Origin: Njordibacter sp028825405
Lineage (GTDB): Bacteria; Pseudomonadota; Gammaproteobacteria; Pseudomonadales; Balneatricaceae
Direction: 5' to 3'
NCBI RefSeq assembly: GCF_047730065.1
Contig: NZ_CP159829.1
Location: 930,001-994,000, forward strand
DNA length: 64,000 bases
Shown here in pieces: positions 24,748 to 32,568 of the stretch. The notes under the pieces are model-generated. The model was not told the DNA's origin and did no database searches. It saw only the letters and a list, made by a program, of their open reading frames with translations. The position numbers and the translations under genes are program-made. How positions within the stretch are numbered: position 1 is the first letter of the stretch; each line of letters opens with the position of its first letter.

Positions 24748-25755
24748 ATGGAATGGTTGTTTGAGTTTTTACTATCTTGGCTTTCAGAATTTAGGGGATT
24801 AGTCAGCCAGGGTAGTAAACGCGTTTTTTTTGGCTACATGTTGAGTGCTGCTATCATCGCTGTTGTTTGGCTGATGTGGGAACGCAGGCTCAATTTTGTG
24901 GGCGCTTTACGTTGGCTTTTTCAGCGTAAAATCTGGTGGTCTAATTCGAGTCGATCTGATTATCAGATGATGTTCATTAATCAGCCCATCATGTTGCTTT
25001 TGAGCCCGCTGATGTTAAGTAAGTTAGCTCTTGCGACTACCTTGTTTTATGCGTTAACTGATTGGGTCACACGGCCCCTATGGCCGTCTGATATATCCAC
25101 TTTTTGGGTCTCTGTCATCTTTACCTCATGTTTGTTTGTAGTTGATGACGCAAGTCGTTATTATCTGCATCGCCTGATGCATCGTTGGCCTGTTTTATGG
25201 GCCTTTCATCGAGTACACCACACCGCAGAAAGCTTAACGCCTTTTACGGTGCTGCGCACGCATCCTATTGAAGGTTTATTGTTTGGCCTGCGCAGTGCCT
25301 TAGTGCAGGGCTTACTGATTGGTGTGTTTGTGTTTGTATTTGCTGATCGAGTGACCTTGCTTAGTCTGTTGGGTGCTAATGCAGTGACCGCCGTGTTAAA
25401 TATATTGGGGTCTAATTTACGACATTCACCTGTGCCCATTAGTTATGGAAAAACCCTAGAACGGTGGCTTATTTCCCCAGCGCAGCATCAAATACACCAT
25501 TCTCAAGCACGCCAGCATTGGGATAAAAATTTTGGTGCATTTATTGCCCTGTGGGATCGGATGGGTAACACCCTGGAGTTTGGATCGAGCAAACAGAAGT
25601 TAACTTTTGGTTTAAGTGGTCAAAAGTCCAAAGAACACCAATTATCAACCTTGTATTGGAAGCCCTTCAAAAACTGTTGGTGCTACTTTAGGAGCAAAAA
25701 GTTAGGCCTAATTATTACTGTCAACACAAAAAACGTAACCAGTGAGCAAGAATAA
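24748..25755 (+). CDS. Sterol desaturase / fatty-acid hydroxylase superfamily membrane protein
   Basis: This ~335-aa membrane di-iron enzyme has several hydrophobic helices. The three His boxes are HRLMH (near residue 138), HRVHH (near 152) and HQIHH (near 247). Members insert hydroxyl groups or double bonds into lipids at an oxygen-activating di-iron site. An ATG at 24748 is preferred over the TTG at 24742. It sits between the DUF4856-like gene and the ferric-binding protein and is contiguous with the latter. Its inclusion in an iron-uptake unit is unusual. The substrate is not readable from sequence. Confidence 0.82.
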   Translation: MEWLFEFLLSWLSEFRGLVSQGSKRVFFGYMLSAAIIAVVWLMWERRLNFVGALRWLFQRKIWWSNSSRSDYQMMFINQPIMLLLSPLMLSKLALATTLFYALTDWVTRPLWPSDISTFWVSVIFTSCLFVVDDASRYYLHRLMHRWPVLWAFHRVHHTAESLTPFTVLRTHPIEGLLFGLRSALVQGLLIGVFVFVFADRVTLLSLLGANAVTAVLNILGSNLRHSPVPISYGKTLERWLISPAQHQIHHSQARQHWDKNFGAFIALWDRMGNTLEFGSSKQKLTFGLSGQKSKEHQLSTLYWKPFKNCWCYFRSKKLGLIITVNTKNVTSEQE

Positions 25756-26805
25756 ATGATTCCTTTAAATCCTATTAATACCTTTTTATTACCCGTTGTT
25801 GCTGCTATTTTCTTTTCTGCTACAACGGCCCAAGCTGGAGGCATCGTCAATGTGTATTCAGCCCGCAAAGAAGCCTTAATTAAGCCTTTGCTAGACGATT
25901 TTACTGCTGCCACCGGCATTCAAGTCAACCTTATTACGGGCAAGGCAGATGCCTTGTTAAAGCGCTTGCAAGTTGAGGGTAGTGCGACCCCTGCAGATCT
26001 CTTTATTACGGTAGACGCCGGTCGTTTACATCGGGCCAAAGAGTCGGGCATGCTTAAGCCCGTATCGATACCTGCGCTTGAGCAAAGTATACCGATAGAG
26101 CTTAGAGACTCTGAAGGCTACTGGTATGGCCTCACACTCAGAGCAAGGCCTATTATTTATGCTAAAGAACGAGTCAATCCTGACGAGTTTTTTACCTATG
26201 AAGCTTTAGCAGACGCTCAATGGAAAGGTCGCCTGTGCTTAAGATCTTCACAATCTGTGTATAATCAGTCTCTGGTCGCTGCTACTATCGATGCCATAGG
26301 CCCAGCGGCCACCCAAGTATGGATGCAAGGTATGGTAAATAATCTTGCAAAGGCACCATCAGGTGGTGATACTGACCAGCTAAAGGCAGTGGCTGCAGGG
26401 GTGTGTGATGTAACCATCGCTAACACCTATTATTTAGGCCGGTTAATTAATAGTAGTAAGCCTGCTGATAAAGCTTTGGCGAGTAAGTTGTCGGTCTTTT
26501 GGCCTAACCAAAGTGGTGAAGGGTCAGTGGGGCGCGGTGCACACTTTAATGTAAGTGGTGCCGGCTTTACTAAATACGGCAAACACCCAGAGCAAGCGCA
26601 AGCATTGCTTGAATATTTAGCGTCGGCTCCGGCACAGGCTTGGTATGCAGACATTAATAATGAATATCCTGTGGTACAAGGTGTAGCCATTTCACCAGCC
26701 CTTGAAGGGTTCGGTCCTTACAAGATGGACCCGATTGCTTTGGAAATATTAGGTCAGAACAATCGACAAGCGGTTCAATTGATGGATCGCGCCGGTTGGA
26801 GATAG
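25756..26805 (+). CDS. fbpA: Ferric iron ABC transporter substrate-binding protein
   Basis: This 349-aa periplasmic Fe3+-binding protein of the FbpA/FutA/IdiA type has a signal peptide ending near TTAQAGG. VNVYSARKEALIKPLLDDF follows, then ADLFITVDAGRL, WYGLTLRARPIIY and the NTYYLGR segment whose paired Tyr residues ligate iron in the family. It sits at zero spacing after the hydroxylase gene and 12 bp before the permease. It delivers ferric iron to FbpB. The upstream Fur box fits repression in iron-replete cells. Confidence 0.9.
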   Translation: MIPLNPINTFLLPVVAAIFFSATTAQAGGIVNVYSARKEALIKPLLDDFTAATGIQVNLITGKADALLKRLQVEGSATPADLFITVDAGRLHRAKESGMLKPVSIPALEQSIPIELRDSEGYWYGLTLRARPIIYAKERVNPDEFFTYEALADAQWKGRLCLRSSQSVYNQSLVAATIDAIGPAATQVWMQGMVNNLAKAPSGGDTDQLKAVAAGVCDVTIANTYYLGRLINSSKPADKALASKLSVFWPNQSGEGSVGRGAHFNVSGAGFTKYGKHPEQAQALLEYLASAPAQAWYADINNEYPVVQGVAISPALEGFGPYKMDPIALEILGQNNRQAVQLMDRAGWR

Positions 26806-26817
26806 GTAATGTTATAA

Positions 26818-28443
26818 ATGTTTAGAAGCCATGGATTGAGTATTTTTGCTGTTGTAATCGCAGCATTCATATCGCTTCCGGTGATTATTATTGTGAGTTA
26901 CTTAGTGCAAGCAGATGGCGCCCTATGGCAGCATCTGCTTGATACGGTGCTCAACGACTATCTAATCAATTCATTGCTACTTCTACTAGGCGTGGGAACG
27001 GGCGTCATCCTGCTTGGCGTGCCCACGGCTTGGTTAACGAGCATGTGCAGTTTTCCTGGGCGTCGTTGGCTCAGTTGGGCCTTGTTGCTACCCCTAGCCA
27101 TGCCGGCTTACATCATTGCCTACACTTATTCTGGCTTGTTAGACTTTGCAGGGCCGGTACAAACCTGGATTAGAGACCTTACAGGGCTGAGTTATGGCGC
27201 CTATTGGTTCTTTGAAATCCGCTCTTTAGGTGGTGCCATCATCATGATGTCACTGGTGTTGTACCCCTATGTATATTTATTGGCTAGGGCTGCATTCTTA
27301 GAACAGTCCGTGAGTAGTATTGAAGTGGGTTGCAGTTTAGGTTACTCCCGCTGGCAGGCGTTGTGGAAGTTAGCGTTGCCCATGGCTCGGCCTGCCATTA
27401 TTGCAGGTTTGTCACTCGCTCTAATGGAGACCTTAGCAGATTATGGCACGGTGCAATATTATGGGGTTAGCACCTTTACCACGGGCATTTTTAGAACCTT
27501 TTATGGCTATGGTGATACCGCAGCAGCAGCTCAATTGGCAGCTAGCTTATTAGCTTTTGTGATTTTATTAGTTTTGCTAGAGCGTTATTCTAGACGCCGA
27601 GCCCGTTATCATTCAGCAGCAGAATCTCGTGCCCGTGCCGACTTAATTCCTTTATCAGGTAGCAAGGCGATTATGGCCTATGTGATTTGTTTTTCGCCTT
27701 TGATGTTTGGTTTTATTACCCCTGCAACGCAACTATTACTATGGGCTGTGTTCGAGGCAGAACCCCTTGGCTGGGACTTTGTTGGCCTTGCCTGGAATTC
27801 GTTTAGCTTGGCTTTTTTGGCAGCCATCATTGCCGTCATATTGGCCATTATCTTGTCCTATGCAAAAAGAACTAAACCCATTAAGCCTGTGCGCACAGTG
27901 CTTGCGATGGCAGGCTTTGGTTATGCTTTACCGGGCACGATCATAGCGATCGGGGTTTTAATTCCTTTAGCATGGCTAGACCACAGGTTAATAGATATTT
28001 TTGGCAGCTTGGGCTGGGACAATCCAGGGCTATTATTGTCGGGTAGTTTGGTGGCCTTACTGTTTGCCTATACGGTGCGCTTTTTGGCGGTAGCTGTTGG
28101 CAGTGTGCAGTCTGGCTTAGAGAAGATTAAGCCCAGTTTAGATCATGTGGGTCGTTCAATGGGTCATAGCCCATTAGACATATTGCGTAAAATCCATGTG
28201 CCTTTAATGCGCAGTTCCATACTTACGGCGGTGCTCATTGTATTTGTAGACGTGCTTAAAGAACTGCCAGCAACGTTAATACTGCGGCCCTTTAACTTTA
28301 ACACCATGGCTGTGCGGGCCTATGAATTAGCCTCAGACGAGCGTCTTGTTGATGCGGCTCCAGCCTCCATTATGATTGTACTCGTTGGGCTTATTCCTGT
28401 ATTAATGTTACACGCGTCTATTGCGCGTCGCAGACCCCACTAA
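26818..28443 (+). CDS. fbpB: Ferric iron ABC transporter permease
   Basis: This 541-aa fused double permease has about twelve helices and two EAA-type loops (near EVGCSLGYSRWQALW and HVGRSMGHSPLDILR), as usual for FbpB/SfuB/HitB. It forms the whole membrane channel of the Fe3+ importer, explaining the single permease gene. Recognisable stretches are LPLAMPAYIIAYTY in the first half and LKELPATLILRPFNF in the second. It is followed 15 bp later by the ATPase gene. Confidence 0.9.
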   Translation: MFRSHGLSIFAVVIAAFISLPVIIIVSYLVQADGALWQHLLDTVLNDYLINSLLLLLGVGTGVILLGVPTAWLTSMCSFPGRRWLSWALLLPLAMPAYIIAYTYSGLLDFAGPVQTWIRDLTGLSYGAYWFFEIRSLGGAIIMMSLVLYPYVYLLARAAFLEQSVSSIEVGCSLGYSRWQALWKLALPMARPAIIAGLSLALMETLADYGTVQYYGVSTFTTGIFRTFYGYGDTAAAAQLAASLLAFVILLVLLERYSRRRARYHSAAESRARADLIPLSGSKAIMAYVICFSPLMFGFITPATQLLLWAVFEAEPLGWDFVGLAWNSFSLAFLAAIIAVILAIILSYAKRTKPIKPVRTVLAMAGFGYALPGTIIAIGVLIPLAWLDHRLIDIFGSLGWDNPGLLLSGSLVALLFAYTVRFLAVAVGSVQSGLEKIKPSLDHVGRSMGHSPLDILRKIHVPLMRSSILTAVLIVFVDVLKELPATLILRPFNFNTMAVRAYELASDERLVDAAPASIMIVLVGLIPVLMLHASIARRRPH

Positions 28444-28458
28444 TATGAGACTGTTTAG

Positions 28459-29517
28459 ATGACCATGTCCTTCGATAACACAGATCAGCATTTGCTGGTG
28501 GATAAGGTAAATATAGCCTATGGCGAGCACAACATTGTGCACGATGTAAGCTTGGCTGTGGCTGTGGGTGAGATTGGTTGTTTGCTGGGTCCTAGTGGTT
28601 GTGGCAAGTCTACTTTGCTAAGAGCGATTGCGGGGTTCGTGCCGTTAAAATCAGGCAGCATTAGTTTGGCAGGCAAAACCCTTGCTAAAGACGATTTTTG
28701 CTTACCGGCAGAAACCCGCAATGTAGGCATGGTGTTTCAAGATGTCGCTTTGTTTCCTCACATTAACATTGCTACCAATATTGCTTTTGGCTTGCATCAC
28801 TGGCCCAAGGCTGAACAAGTCCAACGGGTGAAAGAATTATTAGATTTGGTGGGCCTTAGTGGTTATCAAGAGCGCTATCCCCATGCCTTATCTGGCGGTC
28901 AACAGCAGCGTGTGGCCTTAGCTAGAGCCATAGCGCCTAAACCCAGTTTATTATTGCTTGATGAACCCTTCTCTGGTTTAGACGCCATGTTGCGAGAAGA
29001 GTTAGTGCCAGAAGTGAGTGCTATTTTGCGGCATGAAAAAATTCCTGGTTTGTTAGTGACCCACGATCAAACAGAAGCCTTTACCATGGCTGATCATGTG
29101 GCGGTCATGAACCAAGGGCGCATTGAGCAATGGGACACTGCCTACAATATTTATCATAAGCCCGACGGGCGTTTTGTGGCCGACTTTATTGGCGAGGGTG
29201 ATTTTTTAGCCTGCAATGTAAGTAGCGAAACCTGTGTTGAGTCGCCCATTGGCCATTTGTGCAGCGACCGAGCTCATGGCTTTGTCACAGGAGATAAAGC
29301 CGAAGTGTTTATTCGGCCTGATGACGTGTTGCATTTAGATGATAGCCCCATAACAGGGCGCATTATAAGTAAGCGCTTTCGTGGTACTCACTTTCTATAC
29401 CGCGTATTAATTGCGGGCAATCAAACCTTATCCTGCTTCGCAGACTCTCATCATAACCATGAAATTGGTGAAGAAATTGGTATTAAACTGTCCCTTGATC
29501 ACTTGATGCTGTTTTAA
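28459..29517 (+). CDS. fbpC: Ferric iron ABC transporter ATP-binding protein
   Basis: This is the importer ATPase of about 350 aa. It has Walker A GPSGCGKST, the signature LSGGQQQR, Walker B LLLLDEPFSGLD, a switch His in VTHDQTEA and a TOBE-like C-terminal domain with FIRPDDVLHLD. It couples ATP hydrolysis to Fe3+ uptake through FbpB. The start may be ATG 28459 or 28465. Its end overlaps by four bases the convergent nadC, so no terminator separates them. Confidence 0.9.
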   Translation: MTMSFDNTDQHLLVDKVNIAYGEHNIVHDVSLAVAVGEIGCLLGPSGCGKSTLLRAIAGFVPLKSGSISLAGKTLAKDDFCLPAETRNVGMVFQDVALFPHINIATNIAFGLHHWPKAEQVQRVKELLDLVGLSGYQERYPHALSGGQQQRVALARAIAPKPSLLLLDEPFSGLDAMLREELVPEVSAILRHEKIPGLLVTHDQTEAFTMADHVAVMNQGRIEQWDTAYNIYHKPDGRFVADFIGEGDFLACNVSSETCVESPIGHLCSDRAHGFVTGDKAEVFIRPDDVLHLDDSPITGRIISKRFRGTHFLYRVLIAGNQTLSCFADSHHNHEIGEEIGIKLSLDHLMLF

Positions 29518-30362
29518 ACAAAACGCATCGACAAGTCAATGGCACGGCAATCTTTGGTGAGCGCACCAATCGAAATATAGTCGACTCCTGTCGCCGCTAT
29601 AGGCCGCAAGGTTTGTTCAGTAATTCCACCAGAGGCCTCTAGTTCTGCTTTGCCAGCGGCAAGCTTGACCGCATCACGCATCTCCTGCAAGGTGAAATTA
29701 TCCAGCATAATGCGATCTGCACCAGCATCTAACGCTTGCTGTAATTCAGGCATGGTTTCCACTTCTACTTCTACGGGTTTGGTGGGTTCTTGGTATCGTG
29801 CAGTGGCAATGGCTGGGCCAATACCACCACAGGCGGCAATGTGGTTTTCTTTGATCAAAAATGCATCATACAAACCGATACGATGGTTATAACATTGGCC
29901 ACAAGCCACGGCATATTTTTGGGCTTTGCGTAAGCCAGGAATAGTTTTGCGGGTGTCGAGTAGTCTCACGGGTGTGTCTGCCACTAAACTGGCGTAATAA
30001 TGCGCAATGCTGGCAGTGCCAGACAAACACTGTAAAAAGTTAAGGGCGCAGCGCTCAAAGGTTAGCAGGCTGCGGGCATTACCATGGGCTTGAAACAATA
30101 CTTGATTAGCCTTAGCTTGGTCACCATCAGCTACCATCCAGTCAACGGCGATAGTGGGGTCGACTTGGTGCGCCACTTCATTGACCCAATCCACCCCACA
30201 AATGGTGGCATCTTCACGGGTAATAACGGCTGCAGATGCGCTTTCATCGGCCGGTATAAGCCGGGCGGTAATATCGCCATCTCCCACATCTTCTAACAAA
30301 GCAGCACTCACGTTGGTGGGCACATCAGCTTTCAGAAAATGGAGGTTTAAGTCATCGGTCAT
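29514..30362 (-). CDS. nadC: Nicotinate-nucleotide pyrophosphorylase (carboxylating)
   Basis: This 282-aa quinolinate phosphoribosyltransferase makes nicotinate mononucleotide from quinolinate and PRPP in de novo NAD synthesis. Motifs include EDVGDGDITA near the start, LLTFERCALNFLQCLSGTAS and LLDTRKTIPGLRKAQKYAV. MLDNF and the late LEASGGI complete the barrel. Length and order fit NadC. It converges with fbpC and is 67 bp from the transporter gene on the same strand; it is unrelated to the iron cluster. Confidence 0.95.
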   Translation of the reverse strand: MTDDLNLHFLKADVPTNVSAALLEDVGDGDITARLIPADESASAAVITREDATICGVDWVNEVAHQVDPTIAVDWMVADGDQAKANQVLFQAHGNARSLLTFERCALNFLQCLSGTASIAHYYASLVADTPVRLLDTRKTIPGLRKAQKYAVACGQCYNHRIGLYDAFLIKENHIAACGGIGPAIATARYQEPTKPVEVEVETMPELQQALDAGADRIMLDNFTLQEMRDAVKLAAGKAELEASGGITEQTLRPIAATGVDYISIGALTKDCRAIDLSMRFV

Positions 30363-30429
30363 GGGGTCGTTCCACGCTTAAAATGTTGTGGTTTAAAGGG
30401 CGTAATTATAACACACCCCTAAGGTCGGT

Positions 30430-31314
30430 TTAGAGCACAAAGGATAAAGTAATGGGAATACTAACCAAGGCCATTAAGTTACCAATAAGCACGATAGAGG
30501 CCACTCTTTTTGGGTCTTGTTGGTATTGTTCTGCCACCATGTAGTTCAATACCGCAGGTGGTAAAGCGCCAAACACAACCAACACAGCAAATTGCTCAGG
30601 AGGAAGGTTAAGGAAGAACTGGGCCATTATGGCCATTAAAATGCCGGAAACTGGGCAAAGAATGGCGCCCACTAAACCCACTTTCCAATCGTCAAATTCT
30701 ATGTTGGTTAAACGAATGCCCAAAGTGAAGAGCATTAAAGGAATGCAAATTTGCCCCAGCATATCAATGGGTAACTGCACACTGTTGGGCAGTTGAAAGC
30801 CACTAAGGGCCATTAAGAAGCCTGCAATAGTTGCCAGCATTACCGGTTGATTAAGTAGGCTTAGTAAGCGCATTTTGGGGTTGATCATAAAAATGCCTAA
30901 GCTAAAGTGAAGGGTCATTTCGACAATAAAACACACCACAGCAATGGCTAAAAATTCTTCACCAAAGGCCAATAAAATTAACGGAATACCCATGTTGCCT
31001 ACGTTGTTAAACATCATGGGTGGTATAAAGGTCTTCGTAGACCAAGGAGACAGGGCAATGACAGGCCACAGCAGTAAGCCTGAACCGAGCACCACAATAG
31101 TGGCTCCAACAGCCATGGGGCCAAGATGGCTAATGGGCACTGATTGATCAGCAAGAACCACAAATACCAATAAAGGGACAAACACTTCCATGTTGATTTG
31201 GTTAATGAGTTTTAGGTCTGGCTTGCGCCAACGGCCATACCCATAGCCAATGGTAGCGATAGCGACAAGGGGAAAAACAGTGGCGAAAACGCGTTCAATA
31301 ATGCTCTGATCCAT
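30430..31314 (-). CDS. AEC (auxin efflux carrier) family transporter
   Basis: This 294-aa membrane protein has about ten hydrophobic helices. It includes the family's NVGNMGIPLILLAFG segment around residue 105, PSGILM-like and FGALPPAVLNYMVAEQY stretches. Such carriers export or import small organic acids (for example malate or malonate) in bacteria. No linked metabolic gene identifies the cargo. It is on the same strand as nadC and divergent from pdhR. Confidence 0.85.
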   Translation of the reverse strand: MDQSIIERVFATVFPLVAIATIGYGYGRWRKPDLKLINQINMEVFVPLLVFVVLADQSVPISHLGPMAVGATIVVLGSGLLLWPVIALSPWSTKTFIPPMMFNNVGNMGIPLILLAFGEEFLAIAVVCFIVEMTLHFSLGIFMINPKMRLLSLLNQPVMLATIAGFLMALSGFQLPNSVQLPIDMLGQICIPLMLFTLGIRLTNIEFDDWKVGLVGAILCPVSGILMAIMAQFFLNLPPEQFAVLVVFGALPPAVLNYMVAEQYQQDPKRVASIVLIGNLMALVSIPITLSFVL

Positions 31315-31508
31315 AAATATCTAAACTACCTAGTGTGTGAACTTAAAGTGGGTGCATAGGCCATAGTTGTAAATTATCAAGCACCGTAGGGTGACTAAAG
31401 TCGGTATCATACAGGGAATATTTAGCCTTGGATAATTGGTCATGGGTTTAGTTCAGATACAACTAATGGCGCTCATTCACCACGAGACCTGCCATCAGTG
31501 GCCTTGTA

Positions 31509-31529
31509 TTGGTCATAAAACTTGACCAA
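31509..31529 (+). promoter_or_regulatory. Possible second PdhR half-site pair
   Basis: TTGGTC (31509-31514) and GACCAA (31524-31529) form an inverted repeat with a 9-bp spacer. They resemble the PdhR half-site TTGGT, but the spacing is wider than in the known operator. Confidence 0.35.
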
Positions 31530-31564
31530 AGTAGGATAAGCGGGTTATTTTTATTTCACTGGTA

Positions 31565-31579
31565 ATTGGTAATACCAAT
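31565..31579 (+). promoter_or_regulatory. PdhR operator
   Basis: ATTGGTAATACCAAT is a perfect 7-1-7 palindrome matching the PdhR consensus ATTGGTnnnACCAAT. It lies 93 bp before pdhR, consistent with autorepression relieved by pyruvate. Confidence 0.85.
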
Positions 31580-31671
31580 GTTGCTGAAAAATGAAAACCA
31601 ATAGTGTTGAAAAAAAATGCCTTTCGGCAACGTATTTCACACCCATGTGACAGTATTAATAGGAAGCGTTT

Positions 31672-32427
31672 ATGGCGTACCCACAGGTCAAACAACCCAA
31701 AATATCAGATGTGATCATGGCGCAACTAGAGGCTATGATTTTAGAGGGAAGCCTGAAACCAGGGCAGCAATTACCACCGGAGCGAACCCTTGCGACTGAG
31801 TTTGAAGTGTCTAGACCTTCTCTGCGCGAAGCGTTACAAAAGCTATCGGCGAAGGGGCTCATTGTAAGTCGTCAAGGTGGAGGCTCATACGTGTCTGAAA
31901 AAATTGGCAGTAGCATTGCTGATCCATTAACAGAGCTCTTCTCTACGCATCCGGAAGCACAATATGACTTGTTGGAATTTCGTCATGCCTTAGAGGGGGT
32001 GTCGGCCTATTATGCTGCACTGCGCTGCACCCCAGCAGATAAAACTCGCTTGCAAGCTTGTTATGCCAATTTGCAAGCGGCTCATGATCAAAAGTCTTTT
32101 GAGAAAGAAACCAAAGCCGATGCTGAGTTCCATTTGGCCATTGCCGAAGCTTCGCATAATGCCGTGTTATTGCACACCATGCGCTCTTTATTTACTTTGC
32201 TGCATAAGAACATTTATTCCAACTTGGAAAGTGTGTATCGCAAGCGTGACACTCGGCAAGTGATTCATGACCAACACCGCGTGTTATTAGATACTATTGT
32301 TGGAGAAAATCCAGAAAAAGCACGCAATGCGGCTCATGATCACTTGACCTTCGTAAAAGAAGCTATTATTGAACAAAGCAAAGTTTCAACTCGCCAAGAG
32401 CGCGCTATGAGGCGTTCTGGGGTATAA
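31672..32427 (+). CDS. pdhR: Pyruvate dehydrogenase complex repressor (GntR/FadR family)
   Basis: This 251-aa GntR-family regulator has an N-terminal winged helix (LPPERTLATEFEVSRPSLREALQKLSAKGLI, about 40-70) and a FadR/FCD-type C-terminal effector domain. It represses the pyruvate dehydrogenase genes and is induced by pyruvate in characterised relatives. Position directly upstream of aceE-aceF and a perfect PdhR palindrome before it support the name. The gap to aceE is 141 bp and contains no obvious second operator. Confidence 0.92.
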   Translation: MAYPQVKQPKISDVIMAQLEAMILEGSLKPGQQLPPERTLATEFEVSRPSLREALQKLSAKGLIVSRQGGGSYVSEKIGSSIADPLTELFSTHPEAQYDLLEFRHALEGVSAYYAALRCTPADKTRLQACYANLQAAHDQKSFEKETKADAEFHLAIAEASHNAVLLHTMRSLFTLLHKNIYSNLESVYRKRDTRQVIHDQHRVLLDTIVGENPEKARNAAHDHLTFVKEAIIEQSKVSTRQERAMRRSGV

Positions 32428-32568
32428 TTTTTAAATGTAAAATATTTACTCATAGGTATTTTTAGTAACCTAAACTGGCATTTTTTTGGTTATTAATGTA
32501 GTATTACTACACAAAATTTTCGTTGCGCAGAAACAAGTTGCTTTTGCATGAGTGAATAGGGGAAAAAC

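Larger units (their letters stand above)
31315..31671. other. Divergent intergenic region with PdhR operators
   Basis: About 360 bp lie between the AEC transporter and pdhR. They hold the palindromic operator at 31565-31579 and a second, looser inverted repeat at 31509-31529. No gene or RNA was recognised in the remainder. Confidence 0.6.
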
